Assembly: GCF_014779665.1 (NCBI RefSeq)
Contig: NZ_JACXYY010000009.1
Coordinates: 124,001-188,000, forward strand
DNA from: Nocardioides hwasunensis
GTDB taxonomy: Bacteria > Actinomycetota > Actinomycetes > Propionibacteriales > Nocardioidaceae
Reading direction: 5' to 3'
DNA length: 64,000 nt
Shown here one piece after another: positions 53,360-60,903 of the stretch. A program made the position numbers and the translations under genes. How positions within the stretch are numbered: position 1 is the first letter of the stretch; each line of letters begins with the position of its first letter. A model generated the notes under the pieces. The model saw nothing but the letters and a program-made list of their open reading frames with translations, ran no database searches and was not told where the DNA came from.

Positions 53360-54001
53360 ATGTTCGACGTAGCCCAGCACCTCGGCGCCATCACGCGCTC
53401 GGTCGAGTCCACCACCCGCGACGGCAAGCCGGCCAAGGTCGTGATCGCCAGCCGCACCTTCGCCACGAGCCCCGACGACCTCTGGAGCGCGATCACCGAC
53501 CCCGAGCGCATCCCGCGCTGGTTCGCCACGGTCGAGGGCGATCTGCGGCTCGGCGGACGCTTCCAGGTCCAGGGCAACGCGGGCGGGGAGATCCTCGCCT
53601 GCGAGGCGCCCCGCCACCTCGCCCTCACCTGGGAGATGGGCGGCGGGGTGTCCTGGGTGGAGGTCTCCCTCGACGGCTCGGACGACTCGACGACGTTGAC
53701 CCTGCGCCACACCGCGGAGCAGGTCGACACCGAGTTCTACGACACCTACGGCCCGGGTGCCGTCGGCGTCGGCTGGGAGCTGAGCCTGATGGGCCTCGAC
53801 GAGCACGTCTCCACCGGTGCGACGATGGACCACGACCAGGTCGAGGCCTGGGGCGCCACCGACGACGGTCGGGCCTTCCTCAGCGGGTCGGCCGACGGCT
53901 GGGGCGAGGCAGCCGTGGCCGACGGCGAGGACCCCACCGCGGCCCGCGCCGCAGCCGCGCAGACCGCCGCCTTCTACACCGGCGCCGAACCGCCGGCCTG
54001 A
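53360..54001 (+). CDS. SRPBCC (AHSA1-like) family protein
   Basis: 213 residues with a START/Bet v1-type ligand pocket fold: VIASRTFATSPDDLWSAITDPERIPRWFATVEGDLRLGGRF is the AHSA1 signature. The middle holds the LTWEMGGGVSWVEV strand pair. The last 70 residues form an extra helical region with no match recognised. Such proteins bind hydrophobic ligands and are commonly paired with ArsR regulators, as here. It precedes the regulator, 3 bp apart; usually the regulator comes first. Confidence 0.82.
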   Translation: MFDVAQHLGAITRSVESTTRDGKPAKVVIASRTFATSPDDLWSAITDPERIPRWFATVEGDLRLGGRFQVQGNAGGEILACEAPRHLALTWEMGGGVSWVEVSLDGSDDSTTLTLRHTAEQVDTEFYDTYGPGAVGVGWELSLMGLDEHVSTGATMDHDQVEAWGATDDGRAFLSGSADGWGEAAVADGEDPTAARAAAAQTAAFYTGAEPPA

Positions 54002-54004
54002 GGC

Positions 54005-54337
54005 GTGCACGCCTTCGACGTCCTCGGCGACCCCGTACGCCGGCGCATCCTCGAGCTGCTCGCCGGTGGCGAGACCAGCGCCGGCGACGTGGCCGAGGCC
54101 GTCCGGGCGGAGTTCGGCATCAGCCAGCCGGCCGTGAGCCAGCACCTGAAGGTGCTGCGCGACAACGGCTTCGCCACGGTCCGCGCCGAGGGCACCCGTC
54201 GGCTCTACGCCGTCGACCCCAGCGGCCTGCAGGAGGCCGACGCGTGGGTCGAGCAGTTCCGGGCGTTCTGGGACAGCAGGCTCGACGCCCTCGCGACCGA
54301 GGTCGCCCGTGGCAAGCGCCGACCCGGCAGAAGCTGA
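54005..54337 (+). CDS. ArsR-family transcriptional regulator
   Basis: 110 residues of winged-HTH: HAFDVLGDPVRRRILELLAGGETSAGDV, recognition helix ISQPAVSQHLKVLRDNGFATVRAEGTRRLYAV. The SmtB-type cysteine metal motif is absent, so it is one of the metal-independent ArsR proteins that pair with SRPBCC proteins. The palindromic -35 region of the operon is its likely target (autoregulation). Start GTG, 3 bp after the SRPBCC stop. Confidence 0.86.
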   Translation: MHAFDVLGDPVRRRILELLAGGETSAGDVAEAVRAEFGISQPAVSQHLKVLRDNGFATVRAEGTRRLYAVDPSGLQEADAWVEQFRAFWDSRLDALATEVARGKRRPGRS

Positions 54338-54346
54338 CTCCCCTGA

Positions 54347-54467
54347 GCGGTGAGTGAGACACGTTCTGCACCCGAAAAACCTGCGCCACTCACCGCGCGA
54401 CGTCCAGCGCCCGCGCGAACGGTGAGTGAGACACGTTCCGGCGCTCCAGAAGATGTCTCACTCACCG
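54347..54467. repeat. Two hairpin repeat units with GGTGAGTGAGACACGTTC
   Basis: GGTGAGTGAGACACGTTC occurs at 54349-54366 and 54421-54438. Unit 1 pairs GCGGTGAGTG with CACTCACCGC (54387-54396); unit 2 pairs CGGTGAGTGAGACA with TGTCTCACTCACCG (54454-54467). It lies between the convergent ArsR and GntR genes and may act as a bidirectional terminator. A lone half unit recurs at 57363-57374. Confidence 0.75.
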
Positions 54468-54492
54468 CTCCACACGCGGAGCGAGCCCGGGA

Positions 54493-55167
54493 TCACGTCA
54501 CGCGACGGCGGGTGTTGCCCAGGTGCAGCCTCATGGCGGCGCGGGCGGTCTCGACGTCGCCGGCGAGCACCGCGGCGGCGACGTTGTCGTGCTCGCGCTG
54601 GACCCGCTCGACGTGGGCGGCGTCGGTCATGGAGTACGCCTCGCCGAGACGGGTGCGCGGCAGCATGATCATCATCGGGCCGAGCGAGCCGAGCAGGTCG
54701 ACGTAGAACCGGTTGCCCGTCGCCTGGGCGATGGCCAGGTGGAAGGCGAAGTCGGCCTCGACCGCGCCCTCGTGGCCGGCGCGGGTGAAGCCCGCCATGG
54801 CCGCCTCGATGGCGGCGACGTCGGACGGCGCGTGGTGCCGCGCGGCCAGCGCGGCCGCCTCGCTCTCGACGCCGATGCGGAAGTCGAGCATGGCCATCAC
54901 GTCGGCGTGCGTGCGGATCGTCGACGACTCGACGCTGAACGTCGACGACTCGGGGACCGCCAGCACGAACGACCCGCGGCCGTGCTGGGTCTCGACGAGG
55001 CCCTCCGCGCGGAGCCGGGTGACGGCCTCGCGCACGACGGTGCGGGAGACGGCGTACTCGTCGATCAGCTCCGCCTCCGAGGGGAGCTTGGCGCCCGGCG
55101 CGAGGTCGCCGGCCAGGATCTTGTCCTTGAGTCCGGCGACCACGCGGGCGGAGAGGGTCGAGGTCAC
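54493..55167 (-). CDS. GntR/FadR-family transcriptional regulator
   Basis: 224 residues. The GntR winged HTH reads LKDKILAGDLAPGAKLPSEAELIDEYAVSRTVVREAVTRLRAEGLVETQHGRGSFV. The all-helical FCD domain follows with metal-ligand His/Asp residues in EADFAFHLAIAQATGNRF and near HLGNTRRR. Overlaps the upstream dehydratase gene by 4 bp (GTGA), so it probably represses its own operon and responds to the dehydratase substrate or product. The operator at 56351-56385 fits. Confidence 0.9.
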   Translation of the reverse strand: MTSTLSARVVAGLKDKILAGDLAPGAKLPSEAELIDEYAVSRTVVREAVTRLRAEGLVETQHGRGSFVLAVPESSTFSVESSTIRTHADVMAMLDFRIGVESEAAALAARHHAPSDVAAIEAAMAGFTRAGHEGAVEADFAFHLAIAQATGNRFYVDLLGSLGPMMIMLPRTRLGEAYSMTDAAHVERVQREHDNVAAAVLAGDVETARAAMRLHLGNTRRRVT

Positions 55168-56327
55168 GCCGAGAAGGTAGCGGTCTCCACGGTGAGCGAG
55201 CGCATCTTCTCGGTCAGCGTGAAGCCGAGGCCCGGGCGGTCCGGCACGAAGATCTGGCCGTCGCGGATCTCGATGCGCTCCTCGAAGAGCGGGTTGAGCC
55301 ACTCGAAGTGCTCGACCCACGGCTCGGTGGGGTACGTCGCCGCGAGGTGGAGGTGGATCTCCATCGCGTAGTGCGGGGCGAGGTCGAGGCGGTGGTGCGC
55401 GGCGAGGGTGGCGAACTTGAGGAACGGCGTGATGCCGCCGATGCGCGGGGCGTCGGGCTGCACGATGCCGCGGTAGCCGGCGTCGACCAGGCCCATGTGC
55501 TCGGCGACCGAGGTCAGCATCTCCCCGGTGGCGATGGGGGTGTCGAAGGTCTGCGACAGGTCGGCGTGGCCGACGTGGTCCCACGCGTCGAGCGGCTCCT
55601 CGATCCAGACCAGGTCGAACTGCTCGAGCTCGCGGCACATCCGGCGGGCGCGGGCGCGGTCCCACTGCTGGTTGGCATCGACCATGAACGGGCCGTCGCC
55701 CAGGTGCTCGCGCAGCGCGGCGACACGGCGCAGGTCCTCACGCCAGTCGGGCTGGCCGACCTTGATCTTGATGCCCCCGATGCCGGACTCGATGGAGGCG
55801 GTCGCCTTCTCCTTGATCTCCTCCACCGACGCCTGGAGGAATCCGCCGGAGGTGTTGTAGACGCGGCAGGAGTCGCGGTGCGCGCCGAGCAGCTTGGCGA
55901 GCGGGAGGCCGGCGCGACGGGCCTTGAGGTCGTAGAGCGCGACGTCGAGCGCCGCGACGGCCTGGGTGGCGACGCCCGAGCGGCCGACCGAGGCGCCGGC
56001 CCACATCAGGGACTCGTAGATCTTGGCGATGTCGCTCGGGTCCTGCCCGACGGCGACGTCCATGACCTCCTTGAGGTGTGCGTACTGCGCCTTGCCGCCC
56101 GCGCGCTTGCTGTAGCTGAAGCCCATGCCCTCGAGGCCCTGCTCGGTGGTGAGCTCGACGAACAGCATGACCGTCTCGGTCAGCGGCTTCTGCCGGCCGG
56201 TGAGCACCTTGGCGTCGCTCACGGCGTACGGCAGCGGGAGCACGACGTGCGAGAGCGTGATGCTGCGGATGCGGTCGCCGGCCGCGGCGGCGCCGGCTGC
56301 GAGAGGCGGGTTCGGGGTCTGCGTCAT
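55164..56327 (-). CDS. Mandelate-racemase/muconate-lactonizing-type dehydratase (talarate/galactarate-like)
   Basis: 387 residues. The MR-group catalytic residues are visible: bases in IKIKVGQPDW, metal ligands in MVDANQQWD, VWIEEPLDAWD and IATGEML, and the second base His in APHYAMEIHLHLA. The KIKVGQPDWREDL wording resembles L-talarate/galactarate dehydratase. Substrate is inferred to be an aldarate; related MR enzymes act on other acid sugars. The ATG behind GAGGAA (56327) is chosen over an upstream start. Precedes and overlaps the GntR gene. Confidence 0.85.
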   Translation of the reverse strand: MTQTPNPPLAAGAAAAGDRIRSITLSHVVLPLPYAVSDAKVLTGRQKPLTETVMLFVELTTEQGLEGMGFSYSKRAGGKAQYAHLKEVMDVAVGQDPSDIAKIYESLMWAGASVGRSGVATQAVAALDVALYDLKARRAGLPLAKLLGAHRDSCRVYNTSGGFLQASVEEIKEKATASIESGIGGIKIKVGQPDWREDLRRVAALREHLGDGPFMVDANQQWDRARARRMCRELEQFDLVWIEEPLDAWDHVGHADLSQTFDTPIATGEMLTSVAEHMGLVDAGYRGIVQPDAPRIGGITPFLKFATLAAHHRLDLAPHYAMEIHLHLAATYPTEPWVEHFEWLNPLFEERIEIRDGQIFVPDRPGLGFTLTEKMRSLTVETATFSA

Positions 56328-56350
56328 GGGGGTTCCTCGGGTCGTCACGA

Positions 56351-56385
56351 ACTTGTATGATGAGTGTGCAACTCATTACATAAGT
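56351..56385. promoter_or_regulatory. GntR-type operator of the dehydratase-gntR operon
   Basis: Arms ACTTGTATGATGAGT and ACTCATTACATAAGT (12 of 15 positions paired) with a 5-bp spacer. It is markedly AT-rich. On the minus strand TTGACT (56387-56392) adjoins it as a likely -35 box. Confidence 0.65.
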
Positions 56386-56411
56386 TAGTCAAGAGGAGGC
56401 GCGAGGCCGTG

Positions 56412-57338
56412 TCAGCCGACGGGTGTCAGCAGCTTCCCGCTGTCGAGGTACGCCGCGACGTTGGCGAGGGTGAGCTCGGTCATCGCCCGCCGGGTCTCCA
56501 CCGTCGCGCTGCCCACGTGGGGCGTGAGCACGACGTCGTCCCGCTCGAGAAGGGCCGCCGGGACGACCGGCTCGGCGGCGAAGACGTCGAGGCCGGCGCC
56601 GGCGATCGCGCCCGACTCGAGCGCCGCGACCAGGGCGTCCTCGTCGACCACCGAGCCACGGGCGATGTTGACCAGGAAGCCGTCGGGACCGATCGCGTCG
56701 AGCACCTTGCCGTCCACGAGGTGGTGCGAGCCGTCCCCACCGGCGGCGGCCAGGACGAGGACGTCGCAGCCCTCGGCGAGCGTCACCACGTCCGGTGCGT
56801 AGGAGTACGACACGTCCGCGCGCGGACTGCGGTTGTGGTAGCTGATCGTGGTGCCGAACCCCTCGAGCCGGGTCGCGATCGCCAGCCCGATCCGGCCCAG
56901 GCCGACGATGCCGATGCGCGTGCCGCTGACGCGACGCGCGAGCGGGGGCGTGCCTCCCGCCGCCCAGTCGCCGCGCCGCACGAAGCGATCGGCGGCGGAG
57001 AGACCACGCAGCGTGTCGATCAGCAGGCCGACGGCCGCGTCGGCGACGCAGTCGGTCAGCACGTCGGGGGTGTTCGAGACGACGATCCCGCGACGGCCCG
57101 CCTCGGCGACGTCGGTCGCGTCGTAGCCGACGCCGAAGTTCACGATCGCCTCGAGCGCCGGGAGCCGGTCCAGGTGCTCGGCCCGCACCCCCCAGACGCC
57201 GCTCGTCACCGCGACGCGGACCGTGGCGGCCTCCTCGGGGGTGAGCTGCGACAGCTCGCGGGCGTCGTACTCCTCCTCGAGCGGGCCCACCAGCTCGGCT
57301 CGCAGCGTGCCCACCATGACGACCGTCGATCCGCTCAC
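56412..57338 (-). CDS. D-isomer 2-hydroxyacid dehydrogenase
   Basis: 308 residues. The NAD-binding motif GTRIGIVGLGRIGLAIATRLEGFG and the active-site segments LVNIARGSVVDEDALVAAL (Arg), AGLDVFAAEP (Glu) and TPHVGSATVETR (His) are complete. It resembles glyoxylate/hydroxypyruvate reductases. Probably reduces a 2-oxo acid such as glyoxylate or tartronate semialdehyde; not proven. Start GTG 57338; an ATG at 57315-57317 is a shorter alternative. Confidence 0.86.
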   Translation of the reverse strand: MSGSTVVMVGTLRAELVGPLEEEYDARELSQLTPEEAATVRVAVTSGVWGVRAEHLDRLPALEAIVNFGVGYDATDVAEAGRRGIVVSNTPDVLTDCVADAAVGLLIDTLRGLSAADRFVRRGDWAAGGTPPLARRVSGTRIGIVGLGRIGLAIATRLEGFGTTISYHNRSPRADVSYSYAPDVVTLAEGCDVLVLAAAGGDGSHHLVDGKVLDAIGPDGFLVNIARGSVVDEDALVAALESGAIAGAGLDVFAAEPVVPAALLERDDVVLTPHVGSATVETRRAMTELTLANVAAYLDSGKLLTPVG

Positions 57339-57448
57339 GCCACCCACAGGTGGACCGTAGGGGCGGTGAGTGAGCATCGTCCATTGCCCGTCGGGCATGA
57401 CCGACCCGGTGCCCCGGGAGCGCGAACGGCTGGAACGATGGGCCCGAC

Positions 57449-58360
57449 ATGGACCTGCTGATCGGCTTCACCACGATCCTCGTCGTGATCGCGGCCGGCA
57501 TCGGGCTCGCGCACGTCGGCGTCCTCGACGCCCGTTCGCAGCGCACCCTCGGCGAGATCGCGTTCTTCGTCGCCTCGCCGGCCCTGATGGTCGTCACGAT
57601 CAGCAAGGTCCACCTCGAGACCGCCACCAAGAACCTCGTCGCGAGCTCGATCTCGCTGGCCGTCTGCTTCGTGCTGTACGTCGTCCTGGCGCGGCTGCGC
57701 TGGCGGCTCGCGGGCGGGCCGCTGCTGATCGGGGCGCTCACGTCGTCCTACGTCAACGCCGGCAACCTCGGCCTCGCCGTCGCGGCCTACGTCGTCGGGG
57801 ACATCACCGTCGTCGTGCCCGCGCTCCTCGTGCAGATGATGGTCGTGCAGCCGGCCGCGCTCGTGATGCTCGACCGGATCACCGGCCGCGGCGAGGGCTT
57901 CGGCAAGGCCGCGCGCAGGCTCGTCACCAATCCGCTCACCGTCGCCGCGGTCATCGGCGTCGTGCTCGCCCTCACCGGGTGGCCGCTGCCCGAGGTCGCC
58001 CAGGCCCCGCTGGAGCTGATGGCGGGCGCGGCGATCCCGATGATGCTGATGTCCTACGGCGCCGCGCTGCGACTGAGCCCGGCGCTGGGCAAGGCCGGGC
58101 ACAACGGTGAGGTGCTGCTCGCGACGGTCCTCAAGCTCGCGGTGATGCCGGTGGTGGCGTGGGCCGTCGGCGTCGCGCTCGGCCTCGAGGGCACCGTGCT
58201 GCTCGGGGTCGTCGTCACCGCCGCCCTGCCGACCGCGCAGAACATCTTCCTCCACGCCACGCGCTACCGCGTCGGCGAGGACGTCGCCCGCGAGACCATC
58301 CTGATCACGACGCTCGCCTCGCTGCCGGTGGTGCTCCTCATCGCCGTCCTGCTGGGCTGA
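57449..58360 (+). CDS. AEC-family (auxin efflux carrier type) transporter
   Basis: 303 residues, ten predicted helices in the two-bundle AEC layout. LTSSYVNAGNLGLAVAAYVVGD is the family crossover segment of the first half; AALPTAQNIFLHATRYRVGEDVARETILITT the second. AEC proteins move organic acids such as malate. ATG start. It precedes the FAD-linked oxidase by 18 bp, so the pair is one unit and its substrate may be the acid oxidised next door. Confidence 0.83.
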   Translation: MDLLIGFTTILVVIAAGIGLAHVGVLDARSQRTLGEIAFFVASPALMVVTISKVHLETATKNLVASSISLAVCFVLYVVLARLRWRLAGGPLLIGALTSSYVNAGNLGLAVAAYVVGDITVVVPALLVQMMVVQPAALVMLDRITGRGEGFGKAARRLVTNPLTVAAVIGVVLALTGWPLPEVAQAPLELMAGAAIPMMLMSYGAALRLSPALGKAGHNGEVLLATVLKLAVMPVVAWAVGVALGLEGTVLLGVVVTAALPTAQNIFLHATRYRVGEDVARETILITTLASLPVVLLIAVLLG

Positions 58361-58378
58361 CCCCTCCCTGGAGACCCC

Positions 58379-59785
58379 ATGACCGACCTCCTCGACCACC
58401 TGCGCGCCGCCGTCGGCGACACCCACGTCCTGACGTCGCCCGACGACGTGGCGGCGTACGTCGTCGACTGGACCGGTGTGCACGCCGGGCGGGCGCTCGC
58501 CGTCGTGCGACCCGGGTCGACCGAGGAGGTCGCCGCCGTCGTCGCCGCGTGCCACGAGGCCGAGGTCGCGATCGTCCCCCAGGGTGGCAACACCGGGCTC
58601 GTCGGAGGCGGGGTCCCGGACGCGTCGGGATCGCAGGTGGTGCTGTCGCTGGGCCGGATGCGGACCGTCCGCTCGGTCGACGCGGTCACCGGCACGATCA
58701 CCGTCGACGCCGGGGTCGTGCTCGCCGACCTCCACGTCGCGGCGGAGGAGGCGGGTCGACTGTTCCCGATGTCGCTGGGCTCGGAGGGCAGCTGCACGAT
58801 CGGGGGCAACCTCGCGACCAACGCCGGCGGCACGGCGGTGCTGCGCTACGGCATGACGCGCGAGCTCGTGCTCGGGCTCGAGGTCGTGCTGCCCGACGGC
58901 CGCGTCTGGGACGGGCTGCGCGGCCTGCGCAAGGACAACACCGGCTACGACCTGACCCAGCTCTTCGTCGGCTCCGAGGGCACGCTCGGCGTGATCACCG
59001 GTGCGGTGCTCCGGCTGTTCCCCGCGACCCCTCGCCACGCGACCGCCTGGGTGGCCGTGCCCTCGGTGGACGCCGCGGTGGCCCTGCTCGGCGTGGCCCG
59101 AGACCGCGCCGGGGTGCACCTGTCGACCTTCGAGATCGCCAACCGGCAGGCCCTCGACCTGGTGCTCACCCACCTGCCCGGCGCCTCGGACCCGATCGGC
59201 GAGCCGAGCGACTGGTACGTCCTGGTCGAGCTCGCCGGTGCCGCGACCGAGGACGGTCTCGACGGCGCGCTGGAGGCGACCCTCGGCGACACGGTCGACG
59301 CCGGCCACGTGCTCGACGCCGCGATCGCCAGCACCCCGGCCCAGCGCTCCGCCCTCTGGGCGCTGCGCGAGGGGATCTCCGAGGCGCAGAAGGTCGAGGG
59401 CGCCACCCTCAAGCACGACGTCACCCTCCCGATCGCCGACCTGGCCCGCTGGACCTCGGAGATCGAGCCCGTGCTCGACACGATCCTGCCGGGAGTCCGA
59501 CCGGTGACCTACGGGCACGTCGGCGACGGCAACCTCCACTACAACCTCAGTGCGCCCGTGGGTCGCGACGCCGAGCTCCTCGCGGCCGCGCCGGACCTCT
59601 CGCGCGCGATCTACGACTCCGTGGCCGCCGCCAACGGCTCCATCAGCGCCGAGCACGGCCTCGGTCGGACGAAGGCGGCGGCCGGGGCGTCGTACAAGTC
59701 GGCGGTGGAGGTCGACCTGATGCGCGCGGTGAAGAAGGCGCTCGATCCCGACGGCCTGATGAACCCGGGGGTCCTCCTCCCCTGA
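58379..59785 (+). CDS. FAD-linked oxidase (GlcD / D-2-hydroxyglutarate dehydrogenase type)
   Basis: 468 residues. The PCMH-type FAD domain shows IVPQGGNTGLVGGGVP and LGSEGSCTIGGNLATNAGGTAVLRYGMTRELVLG; the C-terminal substrate domain has YGHVGDGNLHYNLSAP and ISAEHGLGRTK with the metal-binding histidines. It resembles the glycolate oxidase GlcD subunit and D-2-hydroxyglutarate dehydrogenases, which lack GlcE/F partners. Likely oxidises a D-2-hydroxyacid. ATG start 18 bp after the AEC gene. Confidence 0.87.
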   Translation: MTDLLDHLRAAVGDTHVLTSPDDVAAYVVDWTGVHAGRALAVVRPGSTEEVAAVVAACHEAEVAIVPQGGNTGLVGGGVPDASGSQVVLSLGRMRTVRSVDAVTGTITVDAGVVLADLHVAAEEAGRLFPMSLGSEGSCTIGGNLATNAGGTAVLRYGMTRELVLGLEVVLPDGRVWDGLRGLRKDNTGYDLTQLFVGSEGTLGVITGAVLRLFPATPRHATAWVAVPSVDAAVALLGVARDRAGVHLSTFEIANRQALDLVLTHLPGASDPIGEPSDWYVLVELAGAATEDGLDGALEATLGDTVDAGHVLDAAIASTPAQRSALWALREGISEAQKVEGATLKHDVTLPIADLARWTSEIEPVLDTILPGVRPVTYGHVGDGNLHYNLSAPVGRDAELLAAAPDLSRAIYDSVAAANGSISAEHGLGRTKAAAGASYKSAVEVDLMRAVKKALDPDGLMNPGVLLP

Positions 59786-59794
59786 CACGCGGTA

Positions 59795-59842
59795 GTCCCC
59801 GACGTTCTGGCACCCCGGACAGACGACCAGAACGTCGGGGAC
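59795..59842 (+). terminator. Perfect 16-bp hairpin after the FAD oxidase gene
   Basis: GTCCCCGACGTTCTGG (59795-59810) and its complement (59827-59842), 16-nt loop. No T tract. May be a terminator or a REP-like element. Confidence 0.65.
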
Positions 59843-59851
59843 CAGCGAGAC

Positions 59852-59857
59852 TAGGCT
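59852..59857 (+). promoter_or_regulatory. Putative -10 box of the DoxX-like gene
   Basis: TAGGCT, then 6 nt, then the ATG at 59864. Confidence 0.4.
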
Positions 59858-59863
59858 GGCGCC

Positions 59864-60304
59864 ATGAAGGCCCAGACGATCGGACGGATCCTGCTCGGCT
59901 CGGCGATGGTGGGCGCCGGCGTGCTGCACCTGACCACGCAGCGCCAGGAGTTCCAGGCCCAGGTGCCCGACTGGTTCCCGATCGACGAGGACGTCACCGT
60001 CCTCGGCTCGGGTGTCGTCGAGATCGCCCTCGGCGGCGCCTTCGTCGCGCTGCCGAAGCACCGCCGCACCGTCGGGCTGCTGCTCGCCGCGTTCTACGTG
60101 GCGATCTTCCCGGGCAACATCGCGCAGTACGTCGAGGGCACCGACGCCTTCGGCCTCGACACCGACCGGGCCCGCTTCATCCGGCTCTTCTTCCAGCCGG
60201 TCCTGGTGCTCTGGGCGCTGTGGGCCGGCGGCCTGCTCGGCCGGCGCGCGGACAGGAAGCGGGCCGAGGAGCTCGCGACCGAGGAAGTCGACGCGGGCGA
60301 GTGA
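59864..60304 (+). CDS. DoxX-family membrane protein
   Basis: 146 residues with four predicted helices. GRILLGSAMVGAGVLHLTTQRQEFQAQVPDWFP is a DoxX-like opening; LLAAFYVAIFPGNIAQYVEGTDAFGLDTDRARFIRLFFQPVLVLWALWAGG matches the C-terminal half of this subgroup. Members are proposed to act in redox or thiol homeostasis; unproven. The GTGA overlap couples it to the lipoprotein gene. Confidence 0.82.
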   Translation: MKAQTIGRILLGSAMVGAGVLHLTTQRQEFQAQVPDWFPIDEDVTVLGSGVVEIALGGAFVALPKHRRTVGLLLAAFYVAIFPGNIAQYVEGTDAFGLDTDRARFIRLFFQPVLVLWALWAGGLLGRRADRKRAEELATEEVDAGE

Positions 60305-60840
60305 GGCGACTGGCGTCGTCCGCGGTCGCCGTGCTGGCGCTCGCCGCGCTCGCGGGCTGCGGCGGGGAGGAGGAGCCCCCCGCCGCGGCCGTCCCGCTCG
60401 ACACGATCGAGAAGGGCGACCTCTGCGACCGGCTGACCGCCGGGCTGCTCGAGGAGCTGACCGGTGAGGAGTTCGGCAGGCCGCAGGTCTCCGAGGACCG
60501 CCCCGGTCGGGTCGACGGGTGCTCGTCCGGCAGCGCGGACAGCGGGATCGCCGTCACGGTCGAGGTGTGGGCCGAGCAGCGCGAGCTCGCCGAGGACCTC
60601 CTCAAGCTCGGCTCGCCGGCCTCGTCGTCCGAGGCGACGGAGTCTACGATCGCCGGCAACGACGCGCTGAGCGCGGTCGCGGAGAAGGAGGACCGCCAGC
60701 TCGCGGACCTCGCCGTGCACGCCGACGGCCGGACGCTGGTCGTGCTGATGCAGCAGGAGGACGCGTACGTCGGCGAGGCGACGCTCGACGACCAGCTCGA
60801 CACGGCGACGACGATCGCCGAGCGGCTGCTGCCGGCCTGA
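60301..60840 (+). CDS. Putative lipoprotein (unknown, DUF3558-like)
   Basis: 179 residues. A lipoprotein signal (LASSAVAVLALAALAGCGGEEE) with the lipobox LAGC at Cys20 is clear. The rest is a small acidic domain with one cysteine pair (DLCDRL and DGCSSG), which recalls secreted DUF3558 lipoproteins. No enzyme motif is recognised. Starts in the stop of the DoxX gene. Confidence 0.75.
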   Translation: MRRLASSAVAVLALAALAGCGGEEEPPAAAVPLDTIEKGDLCDRLTAGLLEELTGEEFGRPQVSEDRPGRVDGCSSGSADSGIAVTVEVWAEQRELAEDLLKLGSPASSSEATESTIAGNDALSAVAEKEDRQLADLAVHADGRTLVVLMQQEDAYVGEATLDDQLDTATTIAERLLPA

Positions 60841-60903
60841 TCCCGTCGAGGTTTGAGCCGTCCCACCCCGGGCACGTACGTCGGTGAGAGAAGGGGGACG
60901 CCC

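Noticed and set aside
57335..60061. 908-codon minus-strand frame over the AEC and FAD oxidase genes
   Set aside because: Arg/Asp/His-rich nonsense-like translation, no domain match; shadows recognised genes.
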